From Rhizopus sp. PT2906 (Eukaryota; Mucoromycota; Mucoromycetes; Mucorales; Rhizopodaceae): a DNA stretch of 64,000 nucleotides. Location: positions 62,001 through 126,000 of the forward strand of contig JAMYHX010000056.1 of NCBI GenBank assembly GCA_025529335.1, given 5' to 3'. Positions within the stretch are counted from its first letter, which is position 1, and each line of letters opens with the position of its first letter. The position numbers and the translations under genes were made by a program. Positions 44,523 through 56,046 of the stretch are shown here, piece by piece. The notes under the pieces are model-generated. The model was not told where the DNA came from and did not search any database. It saw only the letters and a list, made by a program, of their open reading frames with translations.

Positions 44523-47500
44523 CTATCCTTGTTTCTGTGTAAAAGACTCTGTTCCGCTTGTTGCTTCGGTCGATCGATTGGAGGCTTGCTCAGTTCGATA
44601 TTTGAAGGAGTGAAAGGATGGCTTATCATCCTCTATCTTGTGTGTCATATTTTCTTTTTGTGGCCTTGATTGCTGTCGATAAATAAGGTTCATATGACGA
44701 GTACCATCCAATGATGCCATCTGATTCAGGTTTGTATGTATCGCTCTTGCTCGACCTTCTTCAGGCAGATGAGTTTGTGGGGTATAGGCAGCAGAAGGGT
44801 CGAATCGATGAGCTGGCTGTCGTTGAGTTATTGCGTCCTGGTCAGGTATGATTGAAAAGGTATTTGATATGATTGAAAGTGTGGATCCACGATCATCGAG
44901 TGAGCAATCATCCTCTAATACTAATTCACTTGTTCCATCTGCTTCATTCGCCCCTTCTCGTGTCGAATGACCTTCTTGTTTGTAGTTTTCAACTGATGAA
45001 TGGGAATAGTTAAACCAACGACGATGATTTGCGTCTACAGGCTTCTTATATTCTACAGTCGAGTAGTCGTCATCAAATGGATTACTCGTAGTCGTACTAT
45101 TCCTGTCTATCCGTGAGTGAGTGGTATCTAGAATTGGCTGTCTGTTGGACCGTTGAAGGCTACTAGATGTAGCTGTATGTTGATATGCTATACGAGTAGA
45201 CCGTAACCCGTCCCAGACCTGAGCTGTTGGTGGGGAATAGATAGCAGTAGGTGAATCTGGAGCATGGCTAGTTCCACTTTTATATGGGTACTGGGTGCTA
45301 GCTGAGAACTCTTCAAAGTTCGAGTCCAGGGCTGCTTCGGCTGCTTGGCGCTGTCTTTCCATTTCAATCGCATCAAATTGACTTAAAGTTAACCTCACTA
45401 GTTCATTTGTGTCATCTTTGGCGTCTTCTTCTCTTCCCGTCGTTTGATCATGAGCACTTTCATCTTCTAAGATTCCATGTCTACGGGCTGAGTGATGCCG
45501 TAAGGTTGCAACTGGCCAGACATCGTACCAACGACCAGCGTAGTCACTTTGCCACAGAGCTAATACTGGAAACCAAATTGAAAATAGAGGAACCGAGAGC
45601 ACACAGTAGAGGGCAAACCATATAATGTATTTTCGACGACTGACAAAGAAGATCAAGACATGCAGTACAAGTAATCCACCAAAGGCACATGCAAATAGTC
45701 TGTTGGACATACCCACGCCCTTAATTGATCTTATAAAAATGATATAGACATAGACAGTGGTGGGTATCGAAAACATGGTATCGACAATTTCAAAGCAAGA
45801 TAGTATCCAATATGAAAATCCCAATCGCCATGAGACCCGAAGCATTTCAAGTCGGATATGAAAAGCTGCACGAATATGTCGTGTTTGTAGCGCCTGTAAG
45901 GCAAAGAAGTTGTTGGCCAGCGTGGCGTATCCTTCAGCGTCTGGAGCAAATCCAAGTCGGTGATCTGGATGCGATACCAACAAGACAATAGATAGATATC
46001 TTTCTTCACCTAGTAGCAATACATTTTGCATGTGCATCGTATTGGGCTGTGGTGTACATATGCCTCGTAGAACTGTTGGATGCACGCAGCATGCTTGGAC
46101 GTTCATGCTAGGAGACAGGTTCAAGCGTGAGTCTGGTCGTAATTTACTTGCTATTGTTGTCCTGCTGGCTCTGATGACTGATCTGTTATAAACAGCACTA
46201 CTGATTGTTGCAGTACTGGCTGAGTCATCTACCATGTTACTGTCAGCAAATGGGTTTGTAATGATGATTTCGTCACTTATTTTAGGCCACTTGTTCGTCG
46301 TTTCCTCTTGCTCTGGATTCTTTCGCTGTCTCTTTAAAGGCTCCTTCTCGGACCATATTTTAAACATGACGAGACCGCCATTGATTGTCTTGACACTGCG
46401 AAAACATGCTTCGTAAGCGAGGCCAGAAAAAAAATCCATGTAGACAGCAAAGATCTGCATCATGGTAATAAGATTTTCTTCTGGATTGGCAGGCCTGACA
46501 TGACCACTAACAGCAAGCATCTTACAATCGTGCTCTAGACGCAAGACAAGCTTATGGACAACATCACTTTGAACTTGGACATCAGCATCCGTCATCATAA
46601 GGTATTTGAAATAGCGAGGATCTATACCTAACACATTATAGCATTGATTGAATATCTCATAATCCAATGGTGTGATCAAATTATTAGATAAATTCATGCA
46701 TCTTTCTAAAAAACCAAAGATCATCACTAGCGAGTCTCGTTTGCCTCGGTTGCCAGGAGGCGCAGGATGTGATGCTAGTCGTTCCTTTGGATTACCAATC
46801 TTGACAATAACCAAGTAAGGCACTCGATTACGCCCTGTCTCATAGTATCCAGAATAAACCTTGGCATAATTGATGTGCCGTTTACCTTGACCCAGCGAGA
46901 TATAGGCTCGTGGAATAGGTTCCTCGATAAAGCTGCTGTAACCAAGTGATTCGAGTAATAGTTTATATGTCTCCTTTTTAGCCTTGTCATTGACAGCAAC
47001 ACCATCACAAACGAACAAGAGAAGCTTTCTTGCATCATCATAACTTGACCTTGCCAATGCATCTAGCGTTTGCTTCAAAGTGTCTGACGATTCTGCAAAA
47101 CAGGGTACCATCAGGAGAGTATAGGGCCAGCCTTGAGATTGAGAGATGAGTGATGAAGAGTATTCTGGAGCTGATGAAGATATGATTCTTTGAATGAAGG
47201 GTATACGAATGAATTGGCCCAAGTTGATTTTAAAAAAGAAATAGATTAATCCTATACCCAAGGTAGCCCACATCGCAGGGTTGCTTCGAGAACATCCCGC
47301 AGATATGTGTGAAACACCTGTTTGAAAGAGATAGATGAGACACTGACGGTATACATCATAGCCTAGGGCGCTATTTGATTCGAAAAAGTCTGTTATGTCT
47401 GTGCCAAGGTGTGTATACAAGTACAGCGATAGATCAATTGGAAGAAAGGTGCGATCGGCTGCAAATGATCGAGATGTGTAATGTGGTGCAACGATGACAG

Positions 47501-48381
47501 TATCGGTTGCTCCTAGCAGATAGGCCGTGACATCAAGTACTGTTCCATCCAAGATTACAAATGCCTGTCTTGTCATATTGTTGGTTGAAGGTAAAGCAGA
47601 GTAATACCTTTTTACACTAAATGGATCATAGAGAACATCTATTTTGGAGTCATCAGTATATGCAAGTGTTCATTTCTCAACTATTTTACCTCCTTTTATT
47701 CTGTATCCATTCATTGCACTTGTTCCATCAAAACAAGGTGCGCCCGTCATATTGAGCTTACCGGGAATAGGGCAGTGCAATAGGGTGTCATCTTGATAGT
47801 CATATCCAGGATGCTTTGTGAGATAATACCTGAGCCAGGCGTCGGCTCTGTCTGTCATGTTTAAAGAATAGATGCAATTGTTGAGTATAGGTTCATTGTA
47901 ATCAATATTGGATTGGTTGAGATGTAAAAATCTTGGAAAATTGTAAGATAGATCCTGATGAGGATGCTCTTTTATAAAATTGGCTGCGTCTGAGGAATAA
48001 CCTGACCAGTCTACAGCGGTGCCATGAATGACTGAAAGTTTTGAATTGTTGGTAAGGACATCACGGTAATAATAGTACTTGATTGGGTTACAAAAAAGAT
48101 TCGAGACGTATTCTAACCAAACGCATAGGCAAGTTGCTGAAAATAAAAATAATGAAAGTAATGCCATCTTTTCACGCCATGCGATTCTTGATCCTATATA
48201 GAATGTATATGTATTTTATTGTTTGTTACAAAGTATATCTTTATGTACCAGAAGTATTTAAGCCGGCTATATAATGTAATAAGACATCAGGTATAAAAAA
48301 AGTAATCAATCTAGCATAGGATATCCATATGATTCGTCTTAACGTCGGACGCTGTGAATATGAGTAGTCTTTAGCACTCAT
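44523..48381 (-). CDS. Divergent class IV (Chs3-type) chitin synthase-like protein
   Basis: Three exons, complement(join(44523..47638, 47690..48193, 48249..48381)), 1250 aa. Layout: N-terminal TM segments (IIWISYARLITFFIPDVLLH; the AWREK motif; MALLSLFLFSATCLCVWLEY), a cytochrome b5-like domain, a GT2 domain (about 400-800) and several TM helices, then a 350-residue disordered tail. Chs3-like marks are VPCFAESSDTLKQTLDALAR, LLLFVCDGV, QGKRHINYAKVYSGYYE, and MTDADVQVQ (DxD-type). The later catalytic parts deviate: GEERYLS replaces GEDRYL and, where the family has QRRRW, the sequence reads QTRHI (about residue 797). It may be an inactive or differently acting paralogue. The N-terminal exon starts at ATG 48379-48381 (MSAKDYSYSQRPTLRRI). 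Confidence 0.85.
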
Positions 48382-48523
48382 GCACACTAAATACGACTAT
48401 TATTCCTCAATCATAAATTAATAAAAAGAAAAGAAAAAGGATTGTACGACATCATCATGTCTTTTAATAAAAAAAAAAGGGAAATTCTTTTTATTTTTAA
48501 CAACAGGTATTATTAACACCTAC

Positions 48524-49750
48524 TTAATCATAGCGATACTTCCTAGTGGGTGATCGTGAACGGGATCTTTTGACAGGGGAGCGAGAACGGTAGTCGTCTT
48601 GATCACGACGAGATCTTCTGCTGTAACTTTCAATTGCTCCTGCAAAGTCATCATGATCACGTCTTTCTCGACCATGATGATATCTATCCCTGCGCTCTCG
48701 GTCAGAATAACGACGGTAATCTCTGTGCCTACCTCCATCTCGGCGGTCATGGTAATCATAGCGTTGACGTGAATAGTTGTTATTATTGCTGTTATTATGA
48801 GAACGCTGTTGACGATTTTGCTAACATGATTGTTAGGAAATAAGTAATAATAATAATAATAACAATCGTTTACCTTCATTTGTTCAATTGTATCACGAAT
48901 TTTTAGATAACCCTGATGTTGTTTACCTCTGTAGTGGGCTTCCAACCTATCTGAAGAATCGTTTGTAACTAAAAATGCTCCACAAACATCGCATACCTAG
49001 ACATGGATGAGAGAGGTTCAAAAGATGATTAGTTGTCTACTCTTCATCAACTTACCTCCATTCGCTTTTCTGTTGGATTAAGGCCGTCTTTATTCTGTTT
49101 AACTAATTCTAGTTCAGCTTGAAGTTTATCAACTTGAGCTTGTAAATCAGTTGCTTCTTGGACACGACCTTCTTCACCAGCTTCTTCAACTTTTTGTAAT
49201 AATTCTTTAATCTTGACGTCTAACAAAACCATCTTTTCTTCTCTCTCTTCTTTTCGGATTTCAGCGGCCTATGGGAATAAAGAGTTATAAAAAAAGATAC
49301 ACATCATGTGTCGCAACTTACTTTGTCATCTGATTGAATGTTCAATCTACCATTTCCTTGACGAATTTTGCGTCCCAAGTCAGAGATTAACTTGTTAAGA
49401 TAGTCGTAAAACTCGTTCTCATAAGGATATTTGCTTTTATCAGGGCTTTTTTGATACTTGTCTTTCAAACGATCATTATGAATTTTATCACAGGCACCAA
49501 GGTCAGATTTAGTGTTGGTAAACAATTGACTGGGACAAAAAGCGACCAAGTAATGCTTGCATACCTTTACAATCTGTAAATAAAATTGTTTTATTATTAT
49601 TATTATGTTACTTACACTATCATCCCAAAAATCTTTATTGTCCACGTCAACGTATTGGGACATTAATTCCTCTAACATTGCTTTTTGATACTCTAATCGA
49701 TGATCTCGTTAGAACACATTGAGATTTATACTTGATGAATCATTACCCAT
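48524..49750 (-). CDS. LUC7: LUC7-like U1 snRNP-associated splicing factor
   Basis: Six exons, complement(join(48524..48820, 48874..48996, 49056..49268, 49322..49573, 49616..49692, 49747..49750)), 321 aa. Luc7 proteins sit on U1 snRNP and tune 5' splice-site choice. Seen: MLEELMSQ-type N-terminus, first zinc finger (CKHYLVAFCP...CDKIH), a central coiled coil (KIKELLQKVEEAGEEG; QAQVDKLQAELELVKQNK), second zinc finger (CDVCGAFLV...HYRGKQH), and an Arg/Asp/Ser-rich RS-like tail ending KRSRSPTRKYRYD. The first coding exon is only ATGG and intron 3 of the list's 5' side (49574-49615) is 42 nt. Both are supported by exact phase. Confidence 0.93.
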
Positions 49751-51308
49751 CTTGATTGTTATTTAGTGGAAAAAAAAAAAAAAAAAGAAAAAATGTTGTA
49801 AACTGCGCCATTCCAAAAAAAAAAGGAACGCACATTTAAATTCCGGACGAATGACGTACATCAAAGGTTTCGCTTGCAGTGTACCTTTGGGTTTTGCTAT
49901 TTACACTACACATCTGCACAGCACTTGCATTGAGACATGTATAGAACCAATGAATACAATAAGACAAGATAAAACTTCATAATGACATAGCAATAGATCA
50001 GGAGTAGAAATTTATCGCTTACTGCATTAAAAAGTTAAAATAAGGCTCCTCCGAATAGGTTTCAAGTCTCAGATCAACAATTGTTAAGGTACAAATACAG
50101 GTGTTTTCTAATAGAAGAACTCTAAGAAGTTCTCTATGATCAAAGAATGACATTTTATAAATGTCCACAGTTGTTGTCCACACTTGCATTGTGATCAGCT
50201 CACTGGATTCATATATTCCATGACATTCCTTTGACTTTGACACGGCTATATGCCGAATATACACTCACACGATGCCTCTCTCAGCCAGTCACAAGATCAC
50301 TCAGGTTGTGACTTCTGCCTTCACATCTTTTGACTTTAATTTCTGCAGATATGAAAAGAGAGAGTTTTCTTTTTTCCTTTTTCTCTTCACTTCTCACATT
50401 TTGAATAGCTGGTACTCTATTCACGCATATTCCTTTGATAATGATCATTCTCCTCAACGTTTCAGAGAGCTTTTCGTAACGTGGTGAATCTTATCAGTAG
50501 TATCCTGTACAAAAAGTGGGGTTTTTGTGGAGTGTTTCAATCGGGCTTATCGTGAACAATACCCCCTAGTGTCGAATAGAGTACCTCCAAGAGACCTGGT
50601 TGCGCCTCTGCTATTCGTTATGTGGTAGACTCTTCCATGCAAGCAGGTAATGCGGCCTCAATGACTGTTATAGCTATAGAGCATGGCTGAACCATAGGCA
50701 GTACAGCATCGCGCTCTATGCCTGACGTGATCCACGTTGGCCGCAATATTATCAGCTCTACTGGATTCAAGGGTCTATTTGGTCTTTTTTTTCTTTCTTT
50801 CCTTCCACAATACTAGAACAGGTTTTCGTCCTGTGGGGGATGGATCCAAGCTATGTGTTAATAGCTCTGGTGAACGAAGAGTTTTGCCTTCTTTACAAAC
50901 TAGTCTTCTTTTGAGATTCCTTGTGAAAGTCAATCTTATTTTGCCGATTATAAACTAATAATAAGCTTTACTTCTTTTAATGGGCTTGTCTTGTTTTCAT
51001 ATTCATAAAGATATTCAAGAATCTTATTGACGCATGGTCTTCTTCGCTCAGATATAAAGTAGATATTCTATAACCACTAAATATTACAACTTGACTTCTC
51101 AACTTTTCAGCTAGCCAAGTTTGATCCTTCTTTGATTACACGGCTTTTTAGCCGGCTGTATATTTCAAAGCTGCTGGAAGGTTGCAAGAGAGAAACGGAA
51201 GAGTGTCGTGACTGTTTATGTAAACTCCGCGATTTTTTTCAACATGACAAGCCTTCCAAAACTTTTTTTCTTAAAAGCAACGCCGTTTTTAAACAGAATA
51301 GAAACATA
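49751..51308. other. Intergenic region LUC7 / eIF3e with a coding-like relic
   Basis: About 1.55 kb between divergent genes. Two A/T homopolymer areas (49770-49790, 49817-49826) lie by LUC7. From about 50480 to 50960 the DNA is noticeably less AT-rich than its surroundings and contains + strand open pieces: VECFNRAYREQYPLVSNRVP to about 50624, then a second frame with SRSMPDVIHVGRNIISSTG and TGFRPVGDGSKLCVNSSGER. No single frame joins them and no family is recognised. The last 200 bp are probably the eIF3e promoter. Confidence 0.35.
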
Positions 51309-52956
51309 ATGGCTGCAACATATGACTTGACGATGAAGATGATTCCCTTCTTGGATCGTCATCTAGTTTTTCCTCTTATAGAATTCCTTGAATTAAAGGA
51401 GGTTTATGTTGCTGAAGATTTACTCAAAGCCAAATACGATTTATTCAAAAATTCAAACATGGTTGACTTTGTTGTTGACCTTTACAAAAAATTGAACAAG
51501 ACTGAGGAAACTCCCAAGGGTAAAAAAAAAAAGCTAGACAGTTAAAAGAACCGCTCATTGACTCGATGAATGCATAGAATTTGCCGAAAAGAGAGAAAGC
51601 GTTTTGGCTCGAATGGAAGATTTGAGAACAAAGGCTCAAAAAGTGATGGAAGTTCTTCAGAAGCCTGAAGTCATTGCTGTTCTCCGTCAAGATAAAGCAG
51701 AAAGCATTCAGTATTTAAAGGATAACTACCAAGTAAGAAAGATAGACACACCATTTTTCGAGTATTACGATGATCTAACTCATTTTATGTTAGTTTACTG
51801 ATGATTCTATCAACATTCTATACGAATTCGGTCAATTCCAATATAATTGTGGTGATTATGGAGGAGCTGCCGATTATCTTTACCATTATCGTGTTTTGGT
51901 AAGAAAGAGAAAAGGATGATTTATGAAAAAGAAAGCTTATCTTTTGTGCTAGTCTTCTGATCCCGAACGTTCTCTTTCTGCCACTTGGGGAAAGATGGCT
52001 GCAGAAATCTTGACTGGTAACTGGGATGGCGCATTAGAAGAAATTCAAAAATTGAGAGAAGCTATTGACCAAAAGGTAAAAAGAAGAGCTTATATAGCAG
52101 GAACAATGGACTAATGATTCTTGCCGTGTAGAGCTTTGTATCACCTCTCCAACAACTTCAACAACGTACTTGGCTTCTTCACTGGTCACTTTTCGTTTTC
52201 TTCAATCACCCTAAGGGCCGTGATTGCATGGTTGATATGTTCCTTACACCTCAATACATCAACACTATCCAAACCTCTTGCCCTTGGGTTTTGCGTTATC
52301 TCACAACAGCTGTTGTTACAAATAAGCGCAGAAAGCATCAGATGAAAGAATTAGTTAAAATCATTGAACAAGAATCTTATGAATACCAAGATCCCGTCAC
52401 TCAATTTGTAGAGGCACTTTTCGTACATTTTGACTTTGAAGGCGCACAAAAGAAATTAAAAGAATGTGAAGATGTGCTGATGAACGACTTCTTTTTGGCT
52501 GCTACTCAAGAAGATTTTATGGAAAGCGCGAGACAATTCATCTCTGAGACATATTGTAGAATTCATCAAAAGATTGACATCAAGTAAAGAAAGAAAGAGA
52601 TAAAAAAAAAAAAAAAAGAATAGAAAAACTTATATATCATCATAGGCAAATGTCACAAAGATTGAACTTGAGTCAAGAAGAAGGCGAAAAGTGGATTGTT
52701 AACTTGATTAGAGATACACGCGTTGATGCAAAGATTGATTTTGAAGAAGTAAATAAGAGAGAAATGAATAGACCAAGGTTACTGACTGTTTTTTTTTTTC
52801 TAGAATACTGTCATCATGAACACACCTATTACATCTGTATATCAGCAAGTTATCGAACGTACAAAGACACTCTCTTTCCGATCACAAGTACTTGCATCTA
52901 CCATCAAAAGACGAGAAGTTCAAGTTGCAAATAACTCAAACGAAGTTTCAGCTTAA
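51309..52956 (+). CDS. Translation initiation factor eIF3 subunit e (INT6)
   Basis: Seven exons, join(51309..51519, 51578..51732, 51794..51898, 51953..52075, 52132..52583, 52646..52748, 52804..52956), 433 aa, close to the usual length. A core PCI-domain subunit of eIF3, in the cytoplasm. Seen: the conserved N-terminus MAATYDLTMKMIPFLDRHLV, FPLIEFL, helical repeats (GDYGGAADYLYHYRVL; WGKMAAEILTGNWDGALEEI), the PCI domain (ESARQFISETYCRIHQKIDI; LNLSQEEGEKWIVNLIRDTR; VDAKIDFEE), and a final helix LASTIKRREVQVANN. The stop seen right after IHQKIDIK is removed by a 62-nt intron, confirmed by the conserved winged-helix sequence beyond. Very secure. Confidence 0.96.
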
Positions 52957-53215
52957 AAGTTTTCTATTGTTTGTTAAATTAAAAAGACTCTTGATTTTTT
53001 TTTCTGCGAAAAAGAAAGAAATTGTTTTTATGAAATAATTGTAACTTGTAACATTAAAAAGGGGGAAGAAAGGCATTTGGATCTCCTATCACCCCCCACA
53101 CCGTTCTTTGCTTTATCCCCCAAGTGAGATTGGTCATATGACAAGTTCATTTACTTATTTAAACAGACGTACTCAGATTCACCCCTTTTTCTTTTTTTAT
53201 TTTTTTATTTTCAAC

Positions 53216-55122
53216 ATGACAAACGAGCAATCGCCGTTATTACAACAAAATAAACCGCCTGTTTCTAGGCCGAAATATAAAAGAAGACGATCATCATTTG
53301 ATCCGTCTACTTATAACAGTATAGGAACTGTACCAGACGCCATTGCCAATCAAGAAACCACGCGGGAGTCAGGCCTTAATTTGCTTCAGATATTAGGTTT
53401 GACCGTGTGCATGGCAGGTGTTCAATTTACATGTAAGGGTCGAGTCATAACTACCACTTGTAACCATAGTAACTTCTTCTTTCTATTATCGCAGGGACGG
53501 TTGAATTATCGTAAGATGAAAACATGAGCTTAAGATATAGATGAAATAACCATCAAACAATAGCTACGGCACGCCCTATTTAATATCACTTGATTTATCC
53601 AAGGAGCTAACGGCCCTCGTCTGGTTGGCAGGTCCCCTCTCTGGTCTTATTGTGCAACCCGTAAGTCGCTTTGACATCATGTCATTGATCGGTTCCTGAA
53701 TATAAATGACTTCATAGTTAATTGGCGCATACAGTGATAAATGCACATCTCGATTTGGAAAACGCAGACCATTTATTGTAGGCGCAGGCATATTAACGTG
53801 TCTGTCTATGGTTGGCATTGCATATGCAAGAGAGATAGGAACTATGATCGCCGACCAATTTTACAATTCGTCCAAGGAAGCTGTAAAGGGAATTGATTGC
53901 TAGAAAATGCGGTAATTAACTTGTTGGTTTAGGTTCACACGTATTCTATCATCGTAGCCGTATCCTCATTTTACTTTCTCGATTTTACATTAAACGCTGT
54001 TCAAGCTATTTGCAGAGCCTTAATTCTGGATATACCACCTCTTTGGCAGCAAGAATATGCAAATGCATGGAGTGCACGCATGAGCAATACAGCCATGGTC
54101 TTTGGATACTTTATTGGTTTTATTGACCTCGTCAACTTCTTTCCTTGGTTAGGAGACACTCAAATGAAAGTATTTTGCATTGTAGGCACTCTAGTATTTA
54201 TTACAACTCTGGCTATTACATGCTTTGCCGTAAAAGAAAAGCAGCACGTTGAAAATGGTGACCAAGATGACTTGTAGGTTCAAACCTCAATCGACGTACT
54301 ATTTATTAACCTCTCAAACAACAGGCCATGGTATAGCACCTTCCAGTACGTCTGGCGTGCTTTTCGTTATTTACCAAAACCAATTCAGTCATTATGTAAC
54401 ACACAGTTCTTTGCTTGGATGGGTTGGTTTCCTTATTTGTTCTACAGGTAAGAATAAAGAAATTAGAAATTAAAAAAAAAGAGGTCTTACTTTGCGGCAT
54501 GATCAGCACACAGTGGGTGTCAGACCTCTACTTCATATCTCATCCCGACAACGGAGACTGGGCCGAAGGTACCAGAGCGGGTTCCTTTGCGTTATTGTGT
54601 AATGCTCTGGTCTCTGTGATCGCAGGCGTGGTCATTCCTGCTCTTGTCATGCGTTTTGAAAAAAAGGGCATATGGTTTCTTTCTTTGCTAAATGTTTATA
54701 CTGCGTCTCAGCTGATCATTGCTGGTTCTTTGTTGTCGGCTTGGTTCGTCCGCTCGGTCACGACAGCTACTGTCATCTTGGCCATCATGGGTATCCCATG
54801 GGCTATCGTGCTCTGGATACCATTCTCGTTAGTCGGTGAATATGTTAGTTATGAGGATGAACAACGCCAAAAGAAACTTCCCACAACAACAAGTGAGCAT
54901 CAACAGCAAGATGACTTTGATGCAGGCATGATTTTGGGTGTACACAACATGTACATCGTGTTCCCTCAGTTTGCTGTAGCTATTATCTCTTCTATTATAT
55001 TTGCTATTGCTTCAGATAGCAAAGCATCAGGTGAATCTAATGTCGCTATTGTATTGGCATTTGGCGGTTTAATGGCTTTGATTGCTGCTGCATTTAGTAG
55101 ATTTATTAAGCGTGTGAAATAA
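53216..55122 (+). CDS. MFS sugar transporter of the sucrose/SLC45 (SUT) type
   Basis: Seven exons, join(53216..53432, 53495..53510, 53564..53660, 53718..53882, 53933..54273, 54325..54447, 54507..55122), 524 aa, about 12 TM helices. Seen: a basic cytosolic N-terminus, TM1 ending VQFTWTVELSYGTPYL, the loop motif GAYSDKCTSRFGKRRPFIV (conserved SD..SRFGRRRP), LNAVQAICRALILDIPP in TM4, and a central charged loop. It imports sucrose, maltose or related disaccharides with protons in S. pombe Sut1-like relatives; specificity here is unknown. Exon 2 is a 16-nt microexon that rebuilds the TWTVELSY motif. Intron 4 uses donor GTAAAG at 53883; reading on gives a stop. The stop is 26 bp from the convergent SRPRB stop. 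Confidence 0.92.
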
Positions 55123-55148
55123 AGACTTTATTGTTGTTATTAAAGAAA

Positions 55149-56046
55149 TCACCCTCTAATCCACTCTTGAACCTTTTCAATATCCTCCTTCTCTACGGAA
55201 CAGGATACAAACTCTACTTGATTATCTACATGATCAAACTTGAAATTTTCTCCCTCATATCCCAAGTATGCTTCAGCCTCATCTTCTTCTGATTGCTCCA
55301 CTCTAGCTGTACGAGTGGATCTCAGACGATTACTATAGAATAAATCAATCGTCTCATTCTTTTATAATAATATTTTACATACATCTCGTTCTCAAGCATC
55401 AACTTGACTTTATCCGTTGGTAAGGCCGTAATCATATCTGACTTGTTACATGCAATCAAAATAGGAATACGATTCTTCTGTACTTGAGCTTTAGCTAATA
55501 CATCATACAAATACTCAGCTACTGATCGAATCTGTCTACTCAAAGTTGTACTATCCACCACAAACACAATAGCTCGAGTAACAGGTAAAAAGTCATTATA
55601 GCGATAGCGTACACGTTCATGGCCTGGTAAGTCTACAAGATCATACGTCTACATAGGGTTTGATTTAGCCTACCTTATTTTGTTATATATGTATGTAAAC
55701 CGTTACCTTATTCGAAAGTACAAGTTGACCTTCATTCTCTTTCATAGATGATACAGTTGGACGTTTCTCGTTGAATCGCAACTATAAACAGATTAGATAT
55801 GTGTGTAATAACTATTACTATTATTATTATATTACGAGTGTATACATGGCTGTTTTACCAGCATCACAGATGCCTAATAACAATACTGCATTTCTATTTT
55901 GCTTTTTTGTATAAAATGACAATACAATAACTGATTGACGCTTGATTAAAATACAGCACAATTTTTACTTTACTCGTTTATATACCAGTCGTGATCAATA
56001 AGACAGCCACAGCAACAATTGCTTTTATTAGTAGCGATTGGTCCAT
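55149..56046 (-). CDS. SRPRB: Signal recognition particle receptor beta subunit
   Basis: Five exons, complement(join(55149..55332, 55383..55648, 55707..55781, 55836..55930, 55986..56046)), 226 aa. SR-beta is an ER-membrane GTPase that anchors SR-alpha for co-translational targeting. Seen: one N-terminal TM segment spanning the first intron (KAIVAVAVLLITTVIVLSFY), G1 LLLGICDAGKTAMYTL, LRFNEKRPTVSSM switch region, G3 DLPGHERVR, and G4 LIACNKSDM. The C-terminal helix region ends FVSCSVEKEDIEKVQEWIRG. All five exons close in phase. Confident. Confidence 0.94.
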
